From Pseudomonadota bacterium (GTDB lineage: Bacteria; Pseudomonadota; Gammaproteobacteria; Steroidobacterales; Steroidobacteraceae): DNA of 46,486 bases. Numbering within the stretch: the stretch's first letter is position 1; every line of letters begins with the position of its first letter. Location of the stretch: positions 1 to 46,486 of the forward strand of contig JABBNZ010000026.1 of the NCBI GenBank assembly GCA_019352035.1. Direction: 5' to 3'. Both the position numbers and the translations under genes were made by a program. Positions 36,285 through 46,486 of this stretch are shown here, piece after piece. Below the pieces are notes generated by a model that worked only from the letters and a program-made list of their open reading frames with translations, was not told the origin of the DNA and did no database searches.

Positions 36285-36845
36285 ATGGGCGACAACGACG
36301 GCATTTCAGCATCTGCCGCTTCGAGCGGCGAGGATTCCTCGCCGCCCGGCGCCTGCGCCGCTGATCCGCCGCTGCGGGTGGACTTCTACGTGATGGAGGG
36401 CACGGCGGCGGCGGCGCGGCTGAAGGTCGCGTGCCGCCTGGCGGAGAAGGCCTATCTCGCCTCCCAGCGCACCCTCGTCTGGCATACCGACCGCGCCGAG
36501 CTCGAAGCGCTCGATGAGCTGCTGTGGACCTTCGCGGACGGCAGCTTCGTGCCGCACGAATGGCTGACATCCAACGCGGTCCCGGACCCCTCGGACTCGC
36601 GACAGCGGCTCCCGGAGATTTCCGCGGAGGCCCCCGTCCTGCTCAGCGCGGACTCCCCGCCCGCGGCGGCCTTCGACTTCGTGATCAATCTCGCCGCCGA
36701 GCCGCCGCCCTTCCTGCATCTGGCGCGGCGGATCGCGGAGATCATCGACGGTGACGAGGGGCGACGAAGGGCCGGCCGGGCGCGGTTCAAGGCGTACCGG
36801 GAGCTCGGCATCGAGCCTGCAACCCATACGTTGCGCACGGAATAG
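36285..36845 (+). CDS. holC: DNA polymerase III chi subunit
   Basis: Accessory subunit of the DNA polymerase III clamp loader, which links the replisome to single-strand binding protein. 186 residues. The first 30 residues are a Ser/Ala/Pro-rich extension without fold; the family part begins with LRVDFYVMEG, followed by LKVACRLAEKAYLASQRTLV, ELEALDELLWTFADGSFVPH, DFVINLAAEPPPFLHLARRI and FKAYRELGIE. E. coli chi is about 147 residues, so the chain is longer at the N-terminus and by a Ser/Pro insert near 105-125. ATG at 36285 is the first in frame; if translation began later the extension would be shorter, but no better ATG precedes VDFYV. Between pepA and valS, as is customary. Confidence 0.9.
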   Translation: MGDNDGISASAASSGEDSSPPGACAADPPLRVDFYVMEGTAAAARLKVACRLAEKAYLASQRTLVWHTDRAELEALDELLWTFADGSFVPHEWLTSNAVPDPSDSRQRLPEISAEAPVLLSADSPPAAAFDFVINLAAEPPPFLHLARRIAEIIDGDEGRRRAGRARFKAYRELGIEPATHTLRTE

Positions 36846-36881
36846 GGACCCGCTGCGGCGGCGGGCCGTTGCCTGTGCCCC

Positions 36882-36887
36882 TATAAT
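36882..36887 (+). promoter_or_regulatory. Consensus -10 hexamer upstream of valS
   Basis: A perfect TATAAT, 31 bp before the valS ATG, in DNA where such a hexamer is rare. The -35 position (17 bp upstream) holds only GC-rich sequence, so an activator or an extended element may be needed. It suggests that valS has its own promoter besides any read-through from holC. Confidence 0.45.
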
Positions 36888-36918
36888 GCGCTGACGTTCA
36901 CTCACACCCTGAATCGCG

Positions 36919-39692
<2,774 letters not shown>

Positions 39693-39696
<4 letters not shown>

Positions 39697-40664
39697 ACGC
39701 GGCGGCAGCGCCGGACCGCGATGCGTCGGCCCTGAAGGGCGCGCTCGAGGCGCTGGAGACGGTCGTGCTCGGCAAGCCGCGGCAGGTGCGGCTGTGCCTC
39801 GCCTGCCTCTTGGCGCGCGGCCACCTGCTCATCGAGGATGTGCCGGGCGTCGGCAAGACGACACTCGCGCACGCGCTGGCCCAGGTGCTCGGACTCGCGT
39901 GGCAGCGGGTGCAATTCACCAGCGATCTGCTGCCTGCGGACATCCTCGGAGTCTCGGTGTTCGACCGCGCGAGCCAGCAGTTCAATTTCCGCCAGGGACC
40001 GGTTTTCACGCAGCTGCTGCTCGCCGACGAGGTGAACCGGGCGAGCCCGCGCACCCAAAGCGCACTCCTCGAGGCCATGGAGGAACGCCAGGTCAGCGTC
40101 GATGGGACCAGCCATCGACTTCCAGAGCCCTTCTTCGTGGTGGCCACCCAGAATCCTCACGAGCAGCTCGGCACCTTCCCGCTGCCGGAATCGCAGCTCG
40201 ACAGGTTTCTCATGCGCGTGACACTGGGGTACCCCGATGCCGTCCATGAGCGGGAGCTGCTGCGAAACGGAGACCGGCGCGACCTGATCGCGCGGATTTC
40301 ACCGGTGCTCGACACCGCGGCGGTGATTCGCGCTCAGCACATGGTGCGCGCCACCCACGTGGCGGAGCCCCTGCTCGATTACGCTCAGACGCTCGTCGCC
40401 AGAACACGGGACCGCGCGGACTTGCGTCTCGGGCTCTCGCCGCGGGCGGGACAGGGGCTGATCCGCGGCGCGCAGGCTTGGGCACGTCTCGCCGGACGCT
40501 CGAAGGTCCTTCCTGAGGATGTGCAGGCTGTGCTGCCGGCCGTGATCGCGCACCGCCTCGAGCGCCGCGAGGGTATCGAGGGCGCCTCACGCGACTCGTC
40601 CGGTGCCGCGGCGGGCCTCGATGTGGCGCAGGAGCTGATCAGGACCGTCCCCGTTCCGGTGTAG
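39693..40664 (+). CDS. MoxR-type AAA+ ATPase
   Basis: AAA+ ATPase of the MoxR family, 323 residues, thought to act as a chaperone for maturation of partner proteins. Walker [11 protein letters not shown] (48-57), Walker [10 protein letters not shown] (108-116), sensor 1 [20 protein letters not shown], the arginine-finger region and the C-terminal helical lid with [20 protein letters not shown]. MoxR genes are almost always followed by a DUF58 gene and a transglutaminase-like gene, exactly as here (24 bp to the DUF58 gene). What is odd is the upstream side: the ATG overlaps the valS stop (ATGA), so MoxR may be translated from the valS message. Confidence 0.94.
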
Positions 40665-40688
40665 AAAGCCCTCAGCAGGCACCTCCCC

Positions 40689-41687
40689 ATGGCCATCGCC
40701 GCACTCCGGCAACGCCTGCGGCGGCGAGCCGCCGAGTGGGCCCGGCGCCGCCAGGGGCCCGACAGACTGCCGCTGACGCTCGTGCGGCGCCGTCTCTACA
40801 TCCTGCCCACGCGCGCCGGCGTCGGCTTCGGCGCGCTCGTGCTGACGATGCTGGCCGCGGGACTGAACTACGCCAACAGCCTCGCACTGCTGCTCGCCTT
40901 CCTGCTCGCGGGCTTCGCGCTCGTCGCCATGCACGAGTGTCATCGCAACCTGTTGGGTCTCTCGCTGCTCGAGGCCTGCGCCCCGCCGCTCTTCGCCGGC
41001 TCCTGCGGCTTCCTGCGCCTGACGCTCGAGAATGCGTCGCGGCTGCGGCGTTATCGCATTCAGGCCGCGGCCGCGGATGAAGGCGCGGCGGGGCTGGATC
41101 TGCCGGCCGGCGGCCGCGGACGGCTCGACCTGCCGATCCGAGCGCAGAGACGGGGGCTGCGGCGCATCGAGCGGCTGCGAATCAGCAGCTCGCATCCCTT
41201 CGGGCTCTTCCGGGCCTGGACCTGGGTTCATGCCCCGATCGTCGTGGTCGTCTATCCGCGGCCCGCCGGCTCCCTGCCGTTGCCGGCCGACGGCGCCGCC
41301 GCATCCGGGACAAGGGCGCGAGGCGCGGCCGGGACAGACGAGTGGCGCGGGCTGCGTCCATTCCGCGAAGGCGACTCGCCGCGGCAGGTCGCCTGGAAGG
41401 CCTATGCGCGCGAGGCGCCTCTGCTCGTCAAAGAATACAGCTCGGCCGGCTCGCCGCTGCGCATGCTGTCCCTGGAGCATGCGCGCCAGACGGACCTCGA
41501 ATCACGCCTCGAGCAGCTCGCTCGCTGGATCGTCGACGCCGAATCGCGCGGCGAGGTCTATGGGCTCGAGCTGCCGGGCGAGCGCATCCCGGCGCATCGC
41601 GGCCCCGATCACCGCCATCGGTGCCTGTCGGCGCTCGCGCTCTACGGCTCGCCCGAGTCGGAAGCCGCCGCGCCGCAGATGCGATGA
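40689..41687 (+). CDS. DUF58-domain membrane protein
   Basis: 332-residue protein with two N-terminal membrane segments (about 43-60, VGFGALVLTMLAAGLNYA, and 65-80, LLLAFLLAGFALVAMHE) and a cytoplasmic or periplasmic body containing the DUF58 core: EWRGLRPFREGDSPRQVAWK (about 218-237) followed by AREAPLLVKEY. DUF58 proteins have a von Willebrand-A-like fold and pair with MoxR ATPases. The gene is the second of the MoxR-DUF58-transglutaminase trio and its stop overlaps the next start by 4 bp. Function of such trios is not settled; a role in envelope or metal-centre protein maturation has been proposed for some. Confidence 0.92.
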   Translation: MAIAALRQRLRRRAAEWARRRQGPDRLPLTLVRRRLYILPTRAGVGFGALVLTMLAAGLNYANSLALLLAFLLAGFALVAMHECHRNLLGLSLLEACAPPLFAGSCGFLRLTLENASRLRRYRIQAAAADEGAAGLDLPAGGRGRLDLPIRAQRRGLRRIERLRISSSHPFGLFRAWTWVHAPIVVVVYPRPAGSLPLPADGAAASGTRARGAAGTDEWRGLRPFREGDSPRQVAWKAYAREAPLLVKEYSSAGSPLRMLSLEHARQTDLESRLEQLARWIVDAESRGEVYGLELPGERIPAHRGPDHRHRCLSALALYGSPESEAAAPQMR

Positions 41688-43732
41688 CCGAAGTGCGCAC
41701 CGCTGCGGCGACACCGCGGTCACCAATGCTCTGGGTGTGCGGGACGGGCGCGGCCGCTACCGTGCTGCACGTCGCCGAGGTCCCGCCGTGGGTCACGATC
41801 GCCGCCCTCGCGCTCATCGCGTGGAGGCTCGCGGCAGTCTTCGGCGCAGTACGGCTGCCGGGGGGCGTGGTACGGGTCGCGCTGGGGCTGGCGCTCGTGG
41901 CCGCGGTGTTTGCGCAATTCCGCGCCCTCGACGGTCTCCTCCCCGGCACGGCGATGTTGATGTTGATGGCGGCCATCAAGGTGCTCGAGACGCGCACGCG
42001 GCGCGATCAGTACGTCGTGATCGGCGGCGCGCTCTTTCTCCTGCTGGCGGCCTGCCTCTACGGCCAAGGGCTCGCATGGGTGCCGCTCTACGGAGCGGAT
42101 GCGCTGTTGTGCTGCTCGGCGCTCGCCATCGTGGCTTACACGCCGGGAGCCGATGACGGCGCCTTCGCAGCGCCGCTCGGCCTGCGCACACACGAGGTGA
42201 TCGCGCTTGCGGGCCGTACGCTCCTCTACGCCGTGCCGCTCGCCATCCTGCTGTTTCTTTTCTTTCCGCGCCTGCCGGGCCACCTCTGGGGTCTGACGGG
42301 GGGCGATGACGCCGTGACCGGACTCAGCGACACGATGACGCCCGGAAGCATCACTCGGCTGTCGGCCTCGTATGACATCGCCTTTCGGGTGCGCTTCGAC
42401 GGCAGGGCGCCGCCGCCCGAGAAGCGCTACTGGCGCGCCATCGTGATGAACGACTTCGACGGCGCCACGTGGACCGCAGGGAGGCCGGCGCCCGGGCGGA
42501 CTCAGCGGCTCGAATGCCTCTCGCGGCCTTACCGCTATCGTATCTCCCTCCAGCCCACCTTCACGCACTGGTGGCTAGCCCTCGACACCGTCATGGGCTC
42601 ACCGAGCCCGGACGTCCGTTATACCGGCGATTACCAACTCATTGCCGCGCATCGACTCACCCACTCGCTCAGCTACAGCGCAGTCTCGTGCACGCGCGTG
42701 CGCTCGTTGGCGCCGCTCTTCTCCGCGGCGCGGCTCGAGGAGACCCGGCTGCCGCCGGGGCGCAATCCGCAAGCCGCCGCACTGGCATTGAGGCTGCGCC
42801 GCCGCGCCGGCTCGGATGTCGCGTTCGTTCAGGCCGTGCTCGCGTTTCTGCGCACGGGAGGATTCTCGTACTCGCTCACCCCACCGCCCCTGGGGCTGCG
42901 CAACCCGGTGGACGACTTCCTCTTTCACACGCGCACGGGGTTTTGCGGCCACTACGCTTCGGCCTTCGTCGACATGATGAGAGCCGGCGGCGTTCCGGCA
43001 CGGGTAGTCACCGGCTACCTCGGCGGCCGATGGAACCCCTATGACGGCACGTTCATCGTGCGCCAGTCGGACGCGCATGCCTGGGCGGAAGTCTGGCTGC
43101 ATGGGCGCGGATGGACGCGGGTGGATCCCACCGCGGTGGTCGAGCCGCAGAGACTGTATCGCGGCATTCTCGATCTGCTGCCCAACGCCGTCTCCGCGCC
43201 CGAGCGCCTGGTGCACGCGTGGCCGTGGCTCGGTGCGGCTCTGGAGCGGTGGGAAGCGCTCAACGGCTGGTGGAACCAGCGCGTGGTGGGCTTCAATTCC
43301 CGCGCCCAGCTGGGCCTGCTCGGCGATCTCGGCCTTCACTCGCCCGAGCTCCGCGACGCAGCCTGGGCGTTCGGCGCCACGCTGCTCGCATGGCTGGCCT
43401 GGATCTCCTGGCAGATCGGCAGGGAGATCGGCGCCCCCCCGCTCGATCGGCTCGCCCGCGCCTACCTGCGGCTGTGCCGCAAACTCGCCCGGACGGGACT
43501 GCCCCGCGCACCCCATCAAGGGCCGCTCGCCTACGCCCAAGCCATCTCTCGCCTGCGCCCCGATCTCGCCTCGCGGGTACAGCCGCTCCTGGAGAACTAC
43601 GCGCAGCTGCGCTTCGGCTCCCCGAGCCCCGCGCACCCCCACAACCTCCGGCTCTTCGAGCGCGCCGTTGCCAGGCTCTCCCTCCCCTCACCCACGCAAG
43701 CCAGGCGGCGCCGACGCTCCCGGCCCCGCTGA
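41684..43732 (+). CDS. tgpA: Transglutaminase-like membrane protein (TgpA / DUF3488 type)
   Basis: Inner-membrane protein of 682 residues. The first 190 residues hold about six membrane segments (the DUF3488 part); a periplasmic transglutaminase-like domain follows with the catalytic Cys421 in TGFCGHYASAF, His465 in SDAHAWAEVW and Asp481 in GWTRVDPTA, all present in the right order; a further membrane segment (AAWAFGATLLAWLAWISW, about 565-582) leads to a cytoplasmic tail with a DUF4129-like stretch. The layout matches TgpA of Pseudomonas aeruginosa, reported to be needed for growth there. The start ATG overlaps the DUF58 stop by 4 bp; the longer open frame upstream is out of context. The gene ends 10 bp from the end of the convergent prfC. 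Confidence 0.93.
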   Translation: MTEVRTAAATPRSPMLWVCGTGAAATVLHVAEVPPWVTIAALALIAWRLAAVFGAVRLPGGVVRVALGLALVAAVFAQFRALDGLLPGTAMLMLMAAIKVLETRTRRDQYVVIGGALFLLLAACLYGQGLAWVPLYGADALLCCSALAIVAYTPGADDGAFAAPLGLRTHEVIALAGRTLLYAVPLAILLFLFFPRLPGHLWGLTGGDDAVTGLSDTMTPGSITRLSASYDIAFRVRFDGRAPPPEKRYWRAIVMNDFDGATWTAGRPAPGRTQRLECLSRPYRYRISLQPTFTHWWLALDTVMGSPSPDVRYTGDYQLIAAHRLTHSLSYSAVSCTRVRSLAPLFSAARLEETRLPPGRNPQAAALALRLRRRAGSDVAFVQAVLAFLRTGGFSYSLTPPPLGLRNPVDDFLFHTRTGFCGHYASAFVDMMRAGGVPARVVTGYLGGRWNPYDGTFIVRQSDAHAWAEVWLHGRGWTRVDPTAVVEPQRLYRGILDLLPNAVSAPERLVHAWPWLGAALERWEALNGWWNQRVVGFNSRAQLGLLGDLGLHSPELRDAAWAFGATLLAWLAWISWQIGREIGAPPLDRLARAYLRLCRKLARTGLPRAPHQGPLAYAQAISRLRPDLASRVQPLLENYAQLRFGSPSPAHPHNLRLFERAVARLSLPSPTQARRRRRSRPR

Positions 43733-43742
43733 TCACAACTTC

Positions 43743-45326
43743 TCACACCGCATGCTCCCTCGTCTCCCTGAAGGAGATCTGCGGCCATCTCTCCAGGGTC
43801 AGCTGCAGGTTGACCCGTGTGGGCGCCAGATACACCAGCGCCCCCGCATGATCCACCGCCAGATGGTCGTGCGCCCTGCTGCGAAACTCCTCCAGCTTCC
43901 GGGCATCCGCCACACCGACCCAGCGCGCCGTGTGCACGTTGACCGGCTCGAAGACACACTGCACGCCGTACTCATCCTGCAGCCGGAACGCCACCACCTC
44001 GAACTGCAGCTGCCCGACCGCGCCCAGGATCAGATCGTTGTTGCGCAGCGGCTTGAACAGCTGCGTCGCCCCTTCCTCGCAAAGCTGCGACAGTCCCTTC
44101 TGCAGCGCCTTCATCCGCAGCGGATCCTTGAGCACCGCGCGGCGGAAGATCTCCGGCGCGAAATTCGGCACTCCCGTGAAGGCCAGCTTCTCGCCTTCCG
44201 AGAAGGTGTCGCCGATGTTGATCGTGCCGTGATTGTGCAGCCCGATGATATCGCCCGCGTAGGCTTCCTCCGCGTGCTCGCGCTCCGAGGCCATGAAGGT
44301 GAGCGCATCGGCGACGCGCACCTCCTTGCCGAGCCGGACGTGATAGAGCCTCATTCCCCGCGTGTACCGGCCCGAGCAGAGGCGCAGGAACGCGATGCGG
44401 TCGCGGTGTCCCGGATCCATGTTGGCCTGGATCTTGAACACGAAGCCCGACAGTTTCTCCTCCAGCGGCTCCACCTGCCGCTCCCGCGCGGCGCGCGGCT
44501 GCGGACCCGGGGCGCTCGCGGTGAACGCCGCGAGCAGCTCCTCCACGCCGAAGTTGTTGATGGCGGAGCCGAAGAACACCGGGGTCTGGCGGCCGGCCAG
44601 GTAAGCGGCGGGGTCGAAGACCGCGGTCGCGCCCCTCACCAGCTCGATCTCCTCGGCGACCGCCTCGAGACGATCGCCCAGGAGCTCGCGCGCCGCCTCG
44701 CTCCCCAGTCCCTCGATGACCCGATTCTCGCCGACCCGGCCGCGCTCGCCCGCGAGATACACGTAGATGCGATCCTGCAGGAGGTGATAGATGCCGCGCA
44801 GGTCCCTCCCCATCCCGATCGGCCAGGTGACGGGCGCCGTGGCTATCCCCAGCACCTTCTCGATCTCATCGAGCAGCTCGATCGGGGCGCGCCCTTCGCG
44901 GTCGAGCTTGTTGATGAAGGTCATGATGGGCGTATCGCGCAGCCGGCAGACCTCCATCAGCTTGATGGTCCGCTCCTCGACGCCCTTGGCGCAGTCGATG
45001 ACCATCAGGGCCGAGTCCACGGCCGTGAGTGTCCGGTACGTATCCTCCGAGAAATCCTCGTGACCCGGCGTATCCAGCAGATTCACGATGCAGTCGCGGT
45101 AAGGGAACTGCATGACCGAGGAGGTCACCGAGATCCCGCGCTGCTGCTCGAGGCGCATCCAGTCGGAGGTGGCGTGGCGCGCCGCTTTGCGGCCCTTGAC
45201 GGTGCCCGCCATCTGGATGGCGCCGCCGAAGAGCAGCAGCTTCTCGGTGAGGGTGGTCTTGCCGGCATCAGGATGCGAAATGATCGCAAACGTCCGCCGC
45301 CGACGGATCTCGGCAGTCAGCGTCAT
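43743..45326 (-). CDS. prfC: Peptide chain release factor 3
   Basis: Translational GTPase that removes RF1 or RF2 from the ribosome after termination. 527 residues, normal length. G1 motif SHPDAGKTT (17-25), switch region [12 protein letters not shown]3 [15 protein letters not shown]4 NKLDREGR (about 139-146); then the middle and C-terminal domains with [57 protein letters not shown] and [20 protein letters not shown]3 is distinguished from EF-G by the SHPDAGKTT loop and the shorter length. ATG at 45326 starts [17 protein letters not shown], the usual start. 13 bp after rimI on the same strand. Confidence 0.96.
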   Translation of the reverse strand: MTLTAEIRRRRTFAIISHPDAGKTTLTEKLLLFGGAIQMAGTVKGRKAARHATSDWMRLEQQRGISVTSSVMQFPYRDCIVNLLDTPGHEDFSEDTYRTLTAVDSALMVIDCAKGVEERTIKLMEVCRLRDTPIMTFINKLDREGRAPIELLDEIEKVLGIATAPVTWPIGMGRDLRGIYHLLQDRIYVYLAGERGRVGENRVIEGLGSEAARELLGDRLEAVAEEIELVRGATAVFDPAAYLAGRQTPVFFGSAINNFGVEELLAAFTASAPGPQPRAARERQVEPLEEKLSGFVFKIQANMDPGHRDRIAFLRLCSGRYTRGMRLYHVRLGKEVRVADALTFMASEREHAEEAYAGDIIGLHNHGTINIGDTFSEGEKLAFTGVPNFAPEIFRRAVLKDPLRMKALQKGLSQLCEEGATQLFKPLRNNDLILGAVGQLQFEVVAFRLQDEYGVQCVFEPVNVHTARWVGVADARKLEEFRSRAHDHLAVDHAGALVYLAPTRVNLQLTLERWPQISFRETREHAV

Positions 45327-45339
45327 CTTTATATGGTCG

Positions 45340-45846
45340 TCAGAGTGTGTTGCGGGGGGCCCGGCGTCCGCGCAGGGTGAGTCTCAGGACCGCGGCATCC
45401 TCCCTGCCGCCCACCGCCTGATAGTAACCGCGGCGCATGCCGACCTGCTCGAATCCGACAGCCTGATACAGACGGATGGCCGCCGTGTTGGATGGCCGCA
45501 CCTCGAGGAACGCCTCGCTCATGCCGGCGGCCGCGCCGCGCTCCAGCAGGTATCCGAGCATGCGCCGGCCGAGCCCGCGGCAGCGGTGATCATCGGCGAC
45601 GCAAAGGTTCAGCACGTGCGCCTCGCCGGCGCCGACGCTCATGACTCCGTAGCCGATGATCCGGCTCCGGGCCGTCAGCACGCGGCAGACATATCCGACC
45701 CGCAGGCAGTCGCGGAAGATGCCTTCGCTCCACGGAAACTGATACGAGGCGCGCTCGAGGGCGAAGACATCGGGGACATCCACCTCGGTCATCGGACGGA
45801 TGCCGATCTCCGGGGCGGCATTGAGCAGCTCAGGAGCAATGGCCAT
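45340..45846 (-). CDS. rimI: Ribosomal protein S18 alanine N-acetyltransferase
   Basis: GNAT enzyme that acetylates the N-terminal alanine of ribosomal protein S18. 168 residues. Seen: [20 protein letters not shown] (16-35), the PW pair before the substrate loop (38-39), [20 protein letters not shown] with the acetyl-CoA loop RCRGLG (88-93), [20 protein letters not shown] (113-132) with the general acid/base Tyr and the conserved Glu, and [11 protein letters not shown] at 45846 overlaps the uracil-DNA glycosylase stop by 17 bp; a second ATG at 45792 would remove both the overlap and 18 residues that are not part of the fold, so the start is uncertain. The neighbours prfC and the glycosylase fit a common gene order in gammaproteobacteria. 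Confidence 0.9.
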   Translation of the reverse strand: MAIAPELLNAAPEIGIRPMTEVDVPDVFALERASYQFPWSEGIFRDCLRVGYVCRVLTARSRIIGYGVMSVGAGEAHVLNLCVADDHRCRGLGRRMLGYLLERGAAAGMSEAFLEVRPSNTAAIRLYQAVGFEQVGMRRGYYQAVGGREDAAVLRLTLRGRRAPRNTL

Positions 45847-46486
45847 CTTCGGGTACGCCTGCCGTCAATTGCCGGAACACGTTGCGCGCGAACTTCAGGT
45901 CCTCCCACGCTTTGCGCTTGTCCGCCGGGTTGCGCAGGAGATATGCGGGATGATACGTCACCACGAGGGGCGTGTTCAGCTCGCCGAACCGGTGCACCCG
46001 GCCGCGCAGGCGGCTCAAGGAGTCCTCCGTCCCCAGCAGGTTCTGGGCCGCGATCCGCCCCACCGCGAGGAGCAGCCGCGGACGCACCAGCTCGATCTGC
46101 CGCCGCAGGTAGGGCAGGCAGGCGGCCACCTCCTCCGGGCGCGGATCGCGATTGTTCGGGGGCCGGCTCTTGAGCACGTTGGCGATGTAGACGTTCTCGG
46201 CGCGGCCGAGGCCGATCGCGCGCAGCATCGCATCGAGAAGCTGTCCTGCGCGCCCGACGAAAGGCTCTCCCCGCCGGTCCTCCTCCGCCCCCGGCGCCTC
46301 GCCGATCACCATCCAGTCGGCCTCTGGGTTGCCCACCCCGAGGACCCCCTGTGTGCGGCCGGCGTGCAGGCCGCACCGGGTACAGCTCAGGACCTCGCTC
46401 CGGAGGGCTTCCCACTGTGGCTTAAGCTTGAGCGCAGGCGCAGGCGCAGGCGCAGGCGCAGGCGCAGGCGCAGGCGCAGGCGCAGG
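45830..46486 (-). CDS. Uracil-DNA glycosylase, family 4 (partial, N-terminus off the right edge)
   Basis: Iron-sulfur uracil-DNA glycosylase that removes uracil from DNA. 218 residues are in the window, with no start codon: the frame is open to the edge. The first 18 are a (Pro-Ala)9 run, then [20 protein letters not shown], with cluster Cys35 and Cys38 (counted from the edge). Then motif 1 [30 protein letters not shown] and motif 2 HPAYLLR. In this family the usual sequence is K-C-R-P-P, where the Cys is the third cluster ligand; here it is serine (codon AGC). The fourth Cys ([10 protein letters not shown]) is present. A GTG or later start would remove the first two ligands, so the longer frame is right. 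Confidence 0.92.
   Translation of the reverse strand, partial: PAPAPAPAPAPAPAPAPALKLKPQWEALRSEVLSCTRCGLHAGRTQGVLGVGNPEADWMVIGEAPGAEEDRRGEPFVGRAGQLLDAMLRAIGLGRAENVYIANVLKSRPPNNRDPRPEEVAACLPYLRRQIELVRPRLLLAVGRIAAQNLLGTEDSLSRLRGRVHRFGELNTPLVVTYHPAYLLRNPADKRKAWEDLKFARNVFRQLTAGVPEDGHCS
46433..46486. repeat. Nine exact copies of CGCAGG
   Basis: A perfect hexanucleotide tandem repeat, at least 54 bp and cut by the window edge. Inside the glycosylase frame (minus strand) each copy encodes Pro-Ala, giving a flexible N-terminal linker. The unit is a multiple of three, so slippage changes linker length without a frameshift. Confidence 0.95.

Noticed and set aside
46433-46486. CRISPR or other direct-repeat array at the right edge
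   Set aside because: The unit is 6 bp with no spacers, and it lies in frame within a coding sequence; it is a microsatellite.

Overview
This is a GC-rich (visibly well over 60% G+C) bacterial chromosome segment, densely coding, with no tRNA, rRNA, insertion sequence, phage gene or CRISPR array that I could recognise. The gene content points to a gammaproteobacterium: the lptFG < > pepA-holC-valS arrangement, an RF3 (prfC) gene beside rimI, a YbhGFSR-type exporter with a CecR-like regulator, and an SAH riboswitch in front of ahcY. I cannot place it further from sequence alone; a Xanthomonadales/Nevskiales-like lineage is a guess.

Left part (1-6500): the 5' part of a methyltransferase gene, an orphan lipoprotein, a 67-residue basic DNA-binding-like protein, then a compact S-adenosylmethionine cycle block on the minus strand: a PfkB-family kinase (probably adenosine kinase), metK, an SAH riboswitch and ahcY. 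Together these would make SAM, hydrolyse the SAH left after methylation, and could remove the adenosine released.

Region 6479-20142 is one long minus-strand run. Read in transcription order it is ybhG-ybhF-ybhS-ybhR-like ABC exporter genes, an outer-membrane factor, S-formylglutathione hydrolase, and the NAD-linked molybdenum formate dehydrogenase genes fdsG-fdsB-fdsA-fdhD-fdsD. The divergent cecR-like TetR gene (20278-21006) shares an AT-rich dyad and two back-to-back promoters with the exporter. The hydrolase makes formate from S-formylglutathione and the dehydrogenase oxidises it, so the lower half of the glutathione formaldehyde pathway is encoded here.

Region 21272-24400 carries a remnant of a TonB-dependent receptor joined out of frame to a YfiR-like (DUF4154) gene that has lost its start, followed by an intact CHASE8-HAMP hybrid histidine kinase. 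The join looks like a deletion (or an assembly collapse). A D-Ala-D-Ala ligase gene converges on the kinase gene with a 4-base overlap.

Region 25487-32183 is a plus-strand run: a PcaR-like IclR regulator, a phosphinothricin-type acetyltransferase, a rhomboid protease, and a four-gene GldA/GldF/GldG/DUF4340 ABC system. Then come lptFG (minus), pepA-holC-valS and, translationally coupled to valS, a MoxR / DUF58 / transglutaminase trio (plus). The right end holds prfC, rimI and a family 4 uracil-DNA glycosylase on the minus strand. The glycosylase gene runs off the edge inside a nine-copy hexanucleotide repeat that encodes a Pro-Ala linker.
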